Source: Bradyrhizobium sp. ORS 278 (GTDB taxonomy: Bacteria > Pseudomonadota > Alphaproteobacteria > Rhizobiales > Xanthobacteraceae). From it: a stretch of 64,000 bases of DNA. The stretch lies in the NCBI RefSeq assembly GCF_000026145.1, contig NC_009445.1, positions 868,001-932,000 on the forward strand. Reading direction: 5' to 3'. A model generated the notes under the pieces. That model ran no database searches. It saw nothing but the letters and a program-made list of their open reading frames with translations, and was not told the origin of the DNA. Positions 53,786 through 62,750 of this stretch are shown in pieces. Numbering within the stretch: position 1 is the stretch's first letter; the number at the start of each line of letters is the position of its first letter. The position numbers were made by a program, and so were the translations under genes.

Positions 53786-54962
53786 AACGCTCCATCAGGA
53801 GAACGGCCGCTCCGGCGGCCGCCATCAGTCCAAGGGCGACGAAGCTGCCGCCCAGCCCGACACGGGGAGTGAGCAGCGCGACCAGCAGTGGCGCGGCGAC
53901 GAGGCCGAGAAACGAAGCCGTGAGCACCGCGCCGGTGGCTTCCGCAACACGTCCGGGCTTGGCCAGATTGGCGATCTCGGCGATGAACACGCCGTTCCAG
54001 CCACTCGCCGTCAGCCCGAACGCGAAGGTGAGAAAAATGAGGATCGGACGGGTCATCAGCGGACCCCATAGGCCTATCAGGAGCGCGCAGATCGCCATTC
54101 CCGCGCCGGCCATCACCAACACGGCGCGCGCGGAGCGCAGCCGCGTCGCTACCGCGCCCCAGCCGAGCCGGCCAACGAGGCCCGCGCCTTGCGCCGTTGC
54201 CAGCACCCAGCCCGCCTCGACGTGACCGAGCGCGAGCTCCGACGTGCCGAAGCTCACGAAGCAGGTGTTGAGGATCACCTGCATGCCGCTGAACGGGATC
54301 GAGGCAAGCGCAAGCGCCGCCATGCGGCGGTCGGCGCTGATCAGCTGCAGCCGGTCGGCAAGCCCGAGGCGCGGCATGTCCGGAGGCGCGATGGCATAGG
54401 TCGGGCGGAGCCGCTCGAAGCTCGCGAAGGCGACGGCGGCGCATACGATCACTGTCGCATAGGCCGAGCTCGGCGCCAGCATGACGGCGATCGGCGGCAG
54501 CAGCAGCGAGCCGACCACAGCTCCGATCTGGCTGCCGGTCTGCCGGATCGAGAACACCATCGCGCGCTTGTCGGCAGGCACCAGACGGCCGAGCAGTGCG
54601 GAGCTTGCGGGGGTCTCCGGTCCGACCGCGAGCCCCAGCGTCAGCCCGGCGGCAAGCAGCGCCCAGCCCGTTTCGACCAGCGCCAGCGACATGCCGGCGC
54701 AGACCGCTCCTGCGCACAGCGCGGCCACGCGCAGCGAGCCGACCTTCTGCACCAGAGTGCCGCCCCAGAATGAGGACGCCAGGCTGATGCCGAAGGCCGC
54801 GGTCGAAAACAGCGACAATTGCTCGATGCTCAAGCCGGCGCGTGGCGCCACGATCCCCGGCGCGAATAGCGCCAGCGACACCAGCGCCTGCAGCGCCGTC
54901 ATCGCAGCGACGGCAGGCCACAGCGGCGGCGCTGGCGCCGATGCGTCTTTCGCGTCTATCAT
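53772..54962 (-). CDS. Major facilitator superfamily transporter
   Basis: A 396-residue protein with about 12 membrane helices. Residues QTGSQIGAVVGSLLLPP and GLGLAVGPETPASSALLGRLVP are typical of the NNP/oxalate-formate-like or CynX-like MFS groups, and LVGRLGWGAVATRLRSARAV is the loop 8-9 motif. It shares an operon with the overlapping amidase gene, so it likely imports the amidase substrate. The start is only 29 nt from the divergent HIUase-like gene. Confidence 0.88.
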   Translation of the reverse strand: MIDAKDASAPAPPLWPAVAAMTALQALVSLALFAPGIVAPRAGLSIEQLSLFSTAAFGISLASSFWGGTLVQKVGSLRVAALCAGAVCAGMSLALVETGWALLAAGLTLGLAVGPETPASSALLGRLVPADKRAMVFSIRQTGSQIGAVVGSLLLPPIAVMLAPSSAYATVIVCAAVAFASFERLRPTYAIAPPDMPRLGLADRLQLISADRRMAALALASIPFSGMQVILNTCFVSFGTSELALGHVEAGWVLATAQGAGLVGRLGWGAVATRLRSARAVLVMAGAGMAICALLIGLWGPLMTRPILIFLTFAFGLTASGWNGVFIAEIANLAKPGRVAEATGAVLTASFLGLVAAPLLVALLTPRVGLGGSFVALGLMAAAGAAVLLMERFDAR

Positions 54963-54991
54963 GCCGCGGCAACCTGAAGGCGGAGAGCGGA

Positions 54992-55333
54992 ATGGCCGGT
55001 GGGATCTCGGTTCATGCAGTCGATGTCGCGAACGGACGTCCGGCCTTGGGACTGCGCGTGGCCATCTGGCGTGTCGCCCCCGACCGCACCTTGCTCGCCG
55101 AGGGCCTGCTCGGCGCCGACGGGACGTTGCAGGCGCCGGTCGTCAAGGGCGATGGGGTCACCGCCGGCGAGTATGAGGTGCTGTTTCATATCGGCGAGTT
55201 CTTCGGAGCAGAGGCGCGAACGAAATTCCTGACCACAGTGCCGTTTCGCTTCGCCATCGACAAGGTCGAGGAGCATTTTCACCTGCCGCTGAAATTCACG
55301 CCCTGGGGCTATTCGATCTTCCGCGGGGCTTAG
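54992..55333 (+). CDS. HIUase/transthyretin-like paralogue lacking signature residues
   Basis: A 113-residue protein of the 5-hydroxyisourate hydrolase fold. His8 (SVHAVDV) and the His95/His97 pair (EEHFHLPLKFTPW) are kept. But the arginine of the NxDGR loop is threonine (GADGTLQAP, residue 45) and the C-terminus is FRGA in place of YRGS. The substrate pocket is therefore altered, and the reaction may differ. GGAG precedes the ATG. It diverges from the MFS-amidase operon, suggesting a linked pathway. Confidence 0.8.
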   Translation: MAGGISVHAVDVANGRPALGLRVAIWRVAPDRTLLAEGLLGADGTLQAPVVKGDGVTAGEYEVLFHIGEFFGAEARTKFLTTVPFRFAIDKVEEHFHLPLKFTPWGYSIFRGA

Positions 55334-55374
55334 GATTCGTCTCAGGCAAAGGTGGCAATCAGTTTCTCGTCGTA

Positions 55375-55446
55375 GCCGGGCTTGTCCCGGGCATCCACGC
55401 TGATCCGCGATTGCCGGTCGACGTGGATGGCCGGGACAAGCCCGGC
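55375..55446. repeat. Long inverted repeat between convergent genes
   Basis: Two 25-nt arms, 55375-55399 and 55422-55446, are complementary except at one base, with a 22-nt centre. The arms carry GGGCTTGTCCCGGGC-type sequence, similar to the repeats at 30690-31028. It lies between the convergent HIUase-like gene and the ABC permease gene, where it may act as a two-way terminator as well as being a dispersed repeat. Confidence 0.65.
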
Positions 55447-55500
55447 CATGACCGCGCTGCCAGAGGGAGACGAACTAGCGCCGTAAGGCCTGAGCGGTCC

Positions 55501-56316
55501 TCAACCCGTCAGCCGCTTCGACAGTCCCGTCGTGCGCTCCATGATCGCCATCAGCGCGACGGTTGCGATGATCAGCACGCTCGACAGCGCGGCGATGGTG
55601 ACGTCGAGCTTGCCTTCGAGGTCCTGCCACATCCGGATCGGCAGCATGTCGGTGGCGGCGTCGCGCAGGAACAGCGACACCGGGACGTTGTCGAACGACG
55701 ACATGAAAGCGATGAAGGCGCCGGAGATGATGCCGGGGCGGATCAGCGGCAGCACGATGCGGCGGAACGTATAGAGCCTGGACGCGCCGAGGATCGCCGA
55801 GCTTTCCAGCAGGGTAGGCTCGAGCTGCGCCAGTGCGGCCACCGTGTTGCGGACCACGTAGGGCACGCAGACGATGGTGTGGCCGATCACCAGCGTCAGC
55901 AGCGACACCGGCAGGCCGATCAGCGAGAAGAACATCAGTGCCGCCAGACCGAAGGCGAGCGCGGGCAGCACCAGCGGCGACATGAACAGCGAGTCCAGAA
56001 GCTTCGCCGTCAGCGTCTTGGAGCGCGAGATCGCCAGCGCCGCGGCGACGCCGAGCACGATCGACAACCCGGTCGACCACAGCGCGACAAAGACGCTGTT
56101 ACGCGCGGCGAATTGCAGCTGCCAGGCATTCCACAATTCGACGTACCAGCGTGTCGAATAGCCGGGCGGCGGGAATTTCAGCGAGAAGCCCGACGTGAAC
56201 GAGACGATCAGGACGACCAGCGACGGCGAGACGATCAGGATCAGCGCCAGCACCGCAATCACCGTCATCACGATCTGGAAGCTGAGCGCCTCCCAGTTGC
56301 GCTGCCGCTTGCTCAT
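55501..56316 (-). CDS. ABC importer permease (PotC type)
   Basis: A 271-residue inner-membrane permease with six helices and the EAA loop ESSAILGASRLYTFRRIVLP that contacts the ATPase. It belongs to the polyamine/iron/opine group of ABC importers, following PotC-type layout. Its start overlaps the stop of the other permease (ATGA), giving a coupled operon of ATPase, binding protein, PotB-like and PotC-like permeases. The operon ends at the inverted repeat 55375-55446. Confidence 0.92.
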   Translation of the reverse strand: MSKRQRNWEALSFQIVMTVIAVLALILIVSPSLVVLIVSFTSGFSLKFPPPGYSTRWYVELWNAWQLQFAARNSVFVALWSTGLSIVLGVAAALAISRSKTLTAKLLDSLFMSPLVLPALAFGLAALMFFSLIGLPVSLLTLVIGHTIVCVPYVVRNTVAALAQLEPTLLESSAILGASRLYTFRRIVLPLIRPGIISGAFIAFMSSFDNVPVSLFLRDAATDMLPIRMWQDLEGKLDVTIAALSSVLIIATVALMAIMERTTGLSKRLTG

Positions 56317-57194
56317 CGCGCATCTCCATAGCCGCGGGCGCGCCGGCCGAGCGTCGAGAACAGCGCGACGATCGCGAGCACTGCGAACAGGAAGATGATC
56401 GAGATCGCCGCCGCGAACGGCCAGTTCTGCAAGGTCGAGGCTTGCTGGTAGAGGTACATCGGCATGAACAGCATCTGCCCGCCGCCGACCAGCGACTGGG
56501 TGATAAAGGCGGTGATCGCCGCGGCGTAAGTGAGGGTGCAGCCGGCAATGATGCCGGGCATCGACAGCGGCAGCATGACCTTGACGAAGGTCCGCCAGCT
56601 GCCGGCGCCAAGCGAGGCCGAGGCGTCGGAGAGATTCGGATCGATGCGCCCGATCGCGGTGATCAAAGGCAGCACCATCAGGGGCATCTGCACCTGCGCC
56701 AGCGCCGCGATCAGTCCGCCCTGGGTGTAGATCATGCGCAGCGGCGTGCCGATCAGGCTGAGCGACTGCAAGACGGAGTTGATGATGCCCTGCCGGCCCA
56801 GGATGACGATCCAGGCGAAGGTGCGGACCACAACGCTGGTGAGCAGCGGCAGCAGCACGATCATGATGATCAGGGTCTGCACGCGGCTGCCGGAGCGCTG
56901 GTACAGCCACGCAATGGGATAGCCGAGCACGAGACAGGCGAGCGTCACCTCGGCGCCGAGCAGCAGCGTCGAGCCGAGCACGGCGAGGCTGAAGGGGTCG
57001 GTCAGGAACTTGATGTACTGGCCGAGCCCCCACACCGTCGCCGCGGTGTCGTTGTGCAGCGACAGATAGAGCAGTTGCGCCAGCGGCAGCACGAAGAAGA
57101 TCGCGAACACCAGGCCCAAGGGCAGTGCAAGCCCCAGGCTGAAGCTGGTCACGTCTCCAGGCGCCGTCATCCGTGCTGTCGTGGCGCTCTTCAT
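56313..57194 (-). CDS. ABC importer permease (PotB type)
   Basis: A 293-residue permease with six membrane helices and the EAA motif DASASLGAGSWRTFVKVMLP. It pairs with the downstream PotC-type permease to form the translocation pore for the substrate brought by the binding protein encoded upstream. The short gap to the binding-protein gene (4 nt) supports one operon. Confidence 0.92.
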   Translation of the reverse strand: MKSATTARMTAPGDVTSFSLGLALPLGLVFAIFFVLPLAQLLYLSLHNDTAATVWGLGQYIKFLTDPFSLAVLGSTLLLGAEVTLACLVLGYPIAWLYQRSGSRVQTLIIMIVLLPLLTSVVVRTFAWIVILGRQGIINSVLQSLSLIGTPLRMIYTQGGLIAALAQVQMPLMVLPLITAIGRIDPNLSDASASLGAGSWRTFVKVMLPLSMPGIIAGCTLTYAAAITAFITQSLVGGGQMLFMPMYLYQQASTLQNWPFAAAISIIFLFAVLAIVALFSTLGRRARGYGDAR

Positions 57195-57198
57195 CGCG

Positions 57199-58245
57199 TC
57201 AGATCTTGATGTCGCGGTTGAACTTCTCGATCCACGACGCGCGCTGCTCGTTGATCTTCTTCCAGTCCTGGAACACGAACTTCTTCTTCAGCTCCGCGGT
57301 GTCCTTTGCCAGCACCTTGGCGATCTCGCCGGACATCGCGACCTTGGTGTTTGTCGGCACGATCAGATAGGGCGAGTTCATCAGGGTCGTCTGTACCTCC
57401 GGCGAGAGCGCCGCCTCGATCAGCTTGAAGGCGAGCTCCTTGTTCGGCGAGTTCTTGACGATGTGGATCGTGGTCTTGAACGCGATCGCGCCTTCCTTCG
57501 GCGCCACGAACTCCACCGGCACGCCGCGGGCTTTGAGGATCTGGATGGCGTTGAAATTGCCGGGCGAGATGTCGATCTGGCCCTGCTGGAACAGGGTCGC
57601 CAGCGCGCCGGGATTGGCGGCGACGGCAGCCAGGTTCGGCTTCAGTTCCTCGAGCGCCTTGAAGCCTTCGTCGACATTGGCTTCGGAGCCGCCACGCATG
57701 CGCGCAATCTCGACCAGCCAGCCGGTGCCCAAGGTGGAGTTGAGGTTGGTGATGCCGACCTTGCCCTTGAACTCGGGCTTCCACAGATCCGCCCACGAGG
57801 TCGGTGGCGTCTTCACGGTCTCCGGATTGTAGGTCAGGCCGACGACCTGGAAGAACGGCGCCGGGCCCATCGCGTCCTGCGCCTCTGGAATCAGGTCCTT
57901 GAAATAGGTGCTCTTGTCGGCCGGGTAGGCATCGACCAGATCCTGCCCGATCGCGACCAGCGCCGGACCCGGATCGTGCAGCATCACGTCGATCGGCGGA
58001 TTGGCCTTGGCGGCGTTGACCTTGGCGATCTGGTCGACCGACAGCATCGGGTCGAGCACGATGGGCGCATCGCCATTGGCCTTGCGGAAGGCGGGCACCA
58101 GCACCGCCTTGTGCGCTTCCTCCCAACTGCCGGTGAAGGTCGCAAACACTAGCGGCCGTGCCTGTGCGAGGCTCAGGCCCGGGAAGGCGTGCATGGCCCC
58201 CAGCGTCAGGGCGCTGGTCAGGAGCCGGCGGCGATCAAGCATCAT
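57199..58245 (-). CDS. Periplasmic binding protein of the polyamine/opine-type ABC importer
   Basis: A 348-residue protein with an RRRLLTSALTLGAMHAF signal (twin-arginine-like) cleaved near residue 28. The mature part is a PotD-like fold: PLVFATFTGSWEEAHKAVLV, VDVMLHDPG-like loop, GLTYNPETVKTPPTSWADLW, KGKVGITNLNSTLGTG. The ATG at 58245 is preceded by GGAG (spacing 6). It belongs to extracellular solute-binding family 1 (PotD/AfuA); polyamine, iron or purine-derived ligands are possible. It sits between the ATPase and permease genes. Confidence 0.9.
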   Translation of the reverse strand: MMLDRRRLLTSALTLGAMHAFPGLSLAQARPLVFATFTGSWEEAHKAVLVPAFRKANGDAPIVLDPMLSVDQIAKVNAAKANPPIDVMLHDPGPALVAIGQDLVDAYPADKSTYFKDLIPEAQDAMGPAPFFQVVGLTYNPETVKTPPTSWADLWKPEFKGKVGITNLNSTLGTGWLVEIARMRGGSEANVDEGFKALEELKPNLAAVAANPGALATLFQQGQIDISPGNFNAIQILKARGVPVEFVAPKEGAIAFKTTIHIVKNSPNKELAFKLIEAALSPEVQTTLMNSPYLIVPTNTKVAMSGEIAKVLAKDTAELKKKFVFQDWKKINEQRASWIEKFNRDIKI

Positions 58246-58269
58246 GTTTCACTCCGATGTGTTGGTTGT

Positions 58270-59355
58270 TCATTGCGGGAAGACAGTGGCGAGTCCGGGC
58301 GCGAGCGGCGCGATGCGCACCGCGCTACCAGCCTCGCGCAACGGCGTGCCGCCGGTGCGGGCCTGCGAGATCTTGATGCTCGATCCATCCTTGGCCTTGA
58401 TCTCGTGGACTACGGTGGCGCCGAGCGGCAGCGCCATGCCGATCTCGCCGGAAAAGCCCGAAGCGTCATCGACGAAGGTGAGGTGCTCGGGACGCAGGCA
58501 GACGATGACCTTGGCGGAGGCAGCGACCGGCTTCGGCGCGCGGGCGATGATCTCGCCGCCGGCCTCCAGGGCCACCTTGACCTCACCCGCGTCGGTAGCA
58601 ACCACGGTACCTTTCAGCTTGTTGGCTGTGCCGACGAAGGTGTTCACGAACAGCGTCTGCGGCTCGTCGTAGATCTCGCTCGGCGTGCCGAACTGCTCGA
58701 GATGACCGTGGCTGAGCACCGCGACGCGGTCGGCCATCGATAACGCTTCTTCCTGGTCATGGGTCACGATCAGGGTCGTGGTTCCGGCCATGCGCTGCAG
58801 CCGCTTGACCTCGATTTGCATGTCGAGCCGCAGGTTCTTGTCCAGCGCCGCGAACGGCTCATCGAGCAGCAGGATCGACGGCTTGATCGCGAGCGCGCGC
58901 GCCAGCGCCACGCGCTGCTGCTGGCCGCCGGACAATTGCCGCGGCAGCCGTTCGCCGAACGGCCCGAGCTGCACCATGTCGAGCAGCCGCTGCGCTTCCT
59001 TGGCGCGCGTGGCCTTGTCGACGCCGCGCGCGGCGAGGCCGTAGCCGACATTCTCGGAGATCGAGAGATGTGGAAACAGCGCGTAGTTCTGGAACACGAT
59101 GCCGACCGCGCGCCTGTTGGGCGGCAACGCGTCGACGACGTCATTGCCGATGATGACGCGCCCCTCGCTCTGGCCGATGAAGCCGGCGATGACGCGCAAG
59201 AGCGTGGTCTTGCCGCAGCCGGACGGGCCTAGCAGGGCGATGATCTCGCCGCCCTTCACATCGAGATTGATGTCGGAGACGGCCATCGTGCCGCTGGCGA
59301 AGCGGTGCGTGATCCGATCGAGAACGAGCGACTTGGCTTCCGATACGCTGGCCAT
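58270..59355 (-). CDS. ABC importer ATPase (PotA type)
   Basis: A 361-residue nucleotide-binding subunit: Walker A GPSGCGKTTLLR, Q-loop VFQNYALFPH, ABC signature LSGGQQQRVALARAL, Walker B ILLLDEPFAALD and H-loop VTHDQEEAL. A TOBE regulatory domain follows (residues 240-361, VCLRPEHL). The first gene of the four-gene importer operon. It binds the two permeases through their EAA loops. Confidence 0.94.
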   Translation of the reverse strand: MASVSEAKSLVLDRITHRFASGTMAVSDINLDVKGGEIIALLGPSGCGKTTLLRVIAGFIGQSEGRVIIGNDVVDALPPNRRAVGIVFQNYALFPHLSISENVGYGLAARGVDKATRAKEAQRLLDMVQLGPFGERLPRQLSGGQQQRVALARALAIKPSILLLDEPFAALDKNLRLDMQIEVKRLQRMAGTTTLIVTHDQEEALSMADRVAVLSHGHLEQFGTPSEIYDEPQTLFVNTFVGTANKLKGTVVATDAGEVKVALEAGGEIIARAPKPVAASAKVIVCLRPEHLTFVDDASGFSGEIGMALPLGATVVHEIKAKDGSSIKISQARTGGTPLREAGSAVRIAPLAPGLATVFPQ

Positions 59356-59525
59356 GGGCTTCCTGCTCTGTTCGTTTGAAAAAAAGCAAGAACCGTGCCG
59401 CCTTTTCAGGCAGTAGCCGCCATTTGTGTACAAGCGAGCGCGTGGACGGTATGCCAGTGTGTCGAACGTTGCTCTAACTACGTTTGGCGAGTTTTGCTGT
59501 TGCCCTCTCGATCCTGAGATCTGAA

Positions 59526-60275
59526 CTACACGTCGCGATGCTCGAGCCTCGCCGCCAGGGCCTCCGGCAATCCCGTCGTCGGCTTCGCCGCGGGCCGCCG
59601 GAACGTCCCGGCCGTCGCCCTGCGCAGCTTCAGCGCCAGCAGCGCCTCGGCCTGTTTCACGGCGGCAATGACCTGATCGACGACCGGCACGGGAATGCGA
59701 TGCGCGACGCGCGCGGCGAGGCCCGACAGCGGCGCGCCGGCGAAGATCAGCACGTCGGCCTCGTTCTCCTCGACCGCGCGCAGCGCCAGCTCGACCAGCA
59801 GTTCCTCCTTTTCGTGCTGCACGTCGGAGATCTGCTTGAAGCTTCCGTCGAGCATGCGGATGCCGGCGCAGCGCTCCAACAGCCCATGCATGCGCACGCA
59901 CTCTTCATACCAGGGACCGAGCGCCTGCGCGAAGGTGATGATGGCAAAGCGACGCCCGACCATGCAGGCCGTGAGCATCGCGGCTTCGGCAAGGCCGATC
60001 ACCGGCACGTCGAACAATTCGCGCGCCGCGAACAGGCCGGGATCGCCGAACGCGGCGATGATCGCGGCATCGAATGTGCCGTTGCGCTCCGCCAGCATCT
60101 CCAGCGCCACCGCGCCGCCGATCTGCGCCTCGGCGCGGGTGGCGATATAGGGCACCCCGCGCGGCGCGGTGCAGGGGATCAGCGTCGTGCCGGGCGCGGC
60201 AGCGTCGCGGCCGACCTGCAGCATCAGGTCGGTGATGTCGGAGCGGATGTTCGGATTGAGCAGCAGGATGTTCAT
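59526..60275 (-). CDS. Asp/Glu/hydantoin racemase-family protein without the two catalytic cysteines
   Basis: A 249-residue protein starting MNILLLNPNIRSDITD, as hydantoin and allantoin racemases do. The segment IIAAFGDPGLFAARELFDVP matches the family's IACFGDPG block, but the catalytic Cys is Ala. In the second block the expected LGCAG is IFAGAPLSG, again without Cys. Racemisation by the normal two-cysteine mechanism is thus unlikely. Its neighbour is the ABC importer (opposite role unknown), and purine-degradation genes are close, so a degraded or re-purposed allantoin racemase is plausible. Confidence 0.78.
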   Translation of the reverse strand: MNILLLNPNIRSDITDLMLQVGRDAAAPGTTLIPCTAPRGVPYIATRAEAQIGGAVALEMLAERNGTFDAAIIAAFGDPGLFAARELFDVPVIGLAEAAMLTACMVGRRFAIITFAQALGPWYEECVRMHGLLERCAGIRMLDGSFKQISDVQHEKEELLVELALRAVEENEADVLIFAGAPLSGLAARVAHRIPVPVVDQVIAAVKQAEALLALKLRRATAGTFRRPAAKPTTGLPEALAARLEHRDV

Positions 60276-60340
60276 GGCGCCTCGCGGGGGGACGCTCGAG
60301 CTTGCCCGAGGCAGCGCGCGTCTGTCCACATCGGAGCTGG

Positions 60341-60802
60341 TCACGCGGCGCCCGGCATTCCGCCGAGCATGATGGCGACGAAGGTCACGAGCATCGCGGC
60401 CATCGCGCCGACGCTCAACATGCGCCGGAGTTTCAGAAACCAGGACCGACCGTCGTCGCCGCTGAAACAAAACTCGTCGACGATCAGGGCTGCCAGCAGC
60501 GCCGCTGTCAGGAGCACCAGCGCAGGCCTGGCCGGCAGCAGCAGCGCCGCCCAACCGAGCAGCGCCGGCGTGACGCCCCAGGCCATGCGCCACCAATCGG
60601 CCAGGGCCGGCGTCTGCACCGCGAGTCCCCAATGGACCGCGCCGAGGAAGCTGAGGATGACTGCGCCATAGGCGATCTGGGCCTGCAGCGCGATCAGCCG
60701 CGCCGGCTCCTGGCCGGTGCTCACCAGCAGCGCAAGACCGACGAACGGGATCAGCCCGCCCAGTCCAAGGATCCGCATGGATGTGGGAATGCCGCTGAGC
60801 AT
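60341..60802 (-). CDS. DUF3429 membrane protein
   Basis: A 153-residue protein with four hydrophobic helices and the DUF3429 signature AYGAVILSFLGAVHWGLA near residue 50. ATG 60802 is chosen because GGAG lies 9 nt upstream; ATG 60811 is directly after the same GGAG. The function is unknown. It forms an operon with DUF2256 and the SDR gene. Confidence 0.8.
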   Translation of the reverse strand: MLSGIPTSMRILGLGGLIPFVGLALLVSTGQEPARLIALQAQIAYGAVILSFLGAVHWGLAVQTPALADWWRMAWGVTPALLGWAALLLPARPALVLLTAALLAALIVDEFCFSGDDGRSWFLKLRRMLSVGAMAAMLVTFVAIMLGGMPGAA

Positions 60803-60816
60803 GCGTGCCATCTCCG

Positions 60817-60993
60817 TCAGGTCTCGGGTCGGGCCGAAGGCGCGCTCGCCGTCCGCCGCTCGGACCGGCAGCGGTCCGAGCAGAATTTCACAACGTCCCA
60901 GTCGCGCGCCCATTTGCGCCGCCACGCGAAGGGGCGGCCGCAGGCGGCGCAGATCTTGGTCGGGAGGTCGGACTTGCGGCGCATCTTCGGCAT
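60817..60993 (-). CDS. DUF2256 small zinc-binding protein
   Basis: A 58-residue protein: [20 protein letters not shown] then [12 protein letters not shown]. The two CxxC-like pairs (CAAC and CSDRC) make a small treble-clef/zinc-ribbon-like site. DUF2256 genes commonly accompany cryptochrome/photolyase-like and short-chain dehydrogenase genes. No photolyase gene is seen here. Starts 7 nt after the SDR stop and is followed by the DUF3429 gene after 14 nt. Confidence 0.88.
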   Translation of the reverse strand: MPKMRRKSDLPTKICAACGRPFAWRRKWARDWDVVKFCSDRCRSERRTASAPSARPET

Positions 60994-61000
60994 GTTCGGT

Positions 61001-61783
61001 TCACCACGGCACTGGCGTGCCGCGCCAGTCGAAGAAGCCGCCGGAGTCCTTTGCCGCGAGCCGATCGATGACGCCGAGCAGATGACGCGCGGCCTCGGCC
61101 GGGGCGATGCCTGAGGCCGAGGCGAACGGCGCAGAGAGCCGCGTCGCCACCGTCCCCGGATGCAGCGCGACGCAGATGGCCTCGGGCGCGCGGCGGGCAA
61201 GCTCGATGGCCGCGCAATGCACCAGCTGGTTCAATGCCGCCTTCGAGGCACGATAGCCGTACCAGCCGCCAAGCCGGTTGTCGCCGATCGAACCGACCCG
61301 CGCCGACAGCGCCGCGAGCATCGCCTTTCCCGTGCGCGGCAGTTGCGGCAGCAGGTGCTTCATCACCAGCGCGGGCCCCGTTGCATTGACGGCAAAGGCC
61401 CGGGCGAGACGGCCTGCATCGAGTTCGCGCCAGCTCTTCTCGGGCAGCATCTCGCCCTCATGCAACCTGCCGGTGGCGATGATCACGAGGCGGATCTCAC
61501 CGGCTCCCGCAACCTGTTCGGCGGCGCGCGCAAGGCTGTCTTCATCGGCGAGATCGAAAGCAGGGGACGTATTGCGGCTGAAGCCGAGGACGGTATCGAA
61601 CTGGCCGCTGTCGGTGAGCGCCGCGCTGAGCGCCGAGCCGATCCCGCCGCTGGCCCCGAACACCGCGGCGACGCCGCCGCGCGGGAAGGAGTCCAGCCGG
61701 ACGGTATGACGAGGCCGAGGCGCCGTGGCCTCCGAAGCGGCGTCACGCGTCTGGTTGGCGATCAGCTGCTCCGTCACGTCCAT
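61001..61783 (-). CDS. Short-chain dehydrogenase/reductase (CsgA/C-factor-like)
   Basis: A 260-residue SDR. The cofactor-binding motif is [14 protein letters not shown] (near residue 41) and the catalytic Tyr-Lys is in [15 protein letters not shown]. An extra 35-residue N-terminal segment precedes the Rossmann fold. Similar SDRs are encoded with DUF2256 and photolyase-like genes in many proteobacteria. The NAD(P)H-dependent reaction is not known. It is the first gene of the operon with DUF2256 and DUF3429. Confidence 0.88.
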   Translation of the reverse strand: MDVTEQLIANQTRDAASEATAPRPRHTVRLDSFPRGGVAAVFGASGGIGSALSAALTDSGQFDTVLGFSRNTSPAFDLADEDSLARAAEQVAGAGEIRLVIIATGRLHEGEMLPEKSWRELDAGRLARAFAVNATGPALVMKHLLPQLPRTGKAMLAALSARVGSIGDNRLGGWYGYRASKAALNQLVHCAAIELARRAPEAICVALHPGTVATRLSAPFASASGIAPAEAARHLLGVIDRLAAKDSGGFFDWRGTPVPW

Positions 61784-62000
61784 CCTCGTCCGAGCCGCGC
61801 AGCCGATATGATGGCTGCTTGTCGTGTTAACGACGTTGCCCCGTGCTCGGATCATTGCGCTAGGCTGGGCGGAGGCGCTCCGGTTCTGGCGCCCGGAACC
61901 GGCCTGCCGGGGATGACTCGTCGCGATCACGATCGGGGGATCGTTCACCGCGCCGCAACGAGTTGCGTCCAAGTTGGCGATGCAAACCGAATGAGCGGTC

Positions 62001-62750
62001 ATGACACCAGAGAGCTCCGCCCTCGCTGTGCGAGGGTTAACCAAATGTTTCGATCGGCCGGCCGTCGACGGGCTCGACCTCGTCGTGCGCGCCGGCGAGT
62101 TCTATGCGCTGGTCGGCCCCAACGGGGCCGGCAAGACGACGACCTTGCGCATGGTCGCCGGACTGCTTCGGCCGGATGCCGGCGAGATCGCGATCTTCGG
62201 CATCGACGCGCTGCGCGATCCCATTGCCGCCAAGCAGGTGATGGCGTGGGTGTCGGATGAGCCGATGATCTACGACAAGCTTACGCCCCTCGAATATCTG
62301 GAATTCGTCGCCGGCCTTTGGGGCGTCGATCCCGCGAGCTCGGGCGACACGGCGCGTGAGCTCCTGGTCTCGCTCGGGCTCGAGCCGCACCTGCACGAGC
62401 GCTGCGAAGGTTTTTCCAAGGGCATGCGGCAGAAGGTAGCGCTCGCCGGCGCGCTGGTTCACGACCCGCAACTGATCATCCTCGACGAGCCGCTCACCGG
62501 CCTCGATGCGGTCTCCGCGCGTCACGTCAAGGGTCTCCTCGCCGAGCGCGTCCGCCGCGGCGGCACGGTGATCATGACGACGCACATCCTCGAAGTCGCC
62601 GAGCGCATGGCGGACCGCATTGGCGTCATCGCCGCCGGGCGGATCGTCGCCGAGGGCACGCTCGCCGAGCTGCGCCAGCAGAATGGCCGCACCGACACCA
62701 GCCTCGAAGAGCTGTTCATCGCCCTCGTCGATGTCGAGTCCGCGGCATGA
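62001..62750 (+). CDS. ABC exporter ATPase
   Basis: A 249-residue ATPase of the ABC-2 type: Walker A GPNGAGKTTTLRM, signature FSKGMRQKVALAGALV, Walker B LIILDEPLTGLD and H-loop TTHILEVAE. It ends with ATGA overlap onto the permease start, so both are co-translated. It powers the membrane partner encoded downstream. The transported substrate is unknown. Confidence 0.93.
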   Translation: MTPESSALAVRGLTKCFDRPAVDGLDLVVRAGEFYALVGPNGAGKTTTLRMVAGLLRPDAGEIAIFGIDALRDPIAAKQVMAWVSDEPMIYDKLTPLEYLEFVAGLWGVDPASSGDTARELLVSLGLEPHLHERCEGFSKGMRQKVALAGALVHDPQLIILDEPLTGLDAVSARHVKGLLAERVRRGGTVIMTTHILEVAERMADRIGVIAAGRIVAEGTLAELRQQNGRTDTSLEELFIALVDVESAA

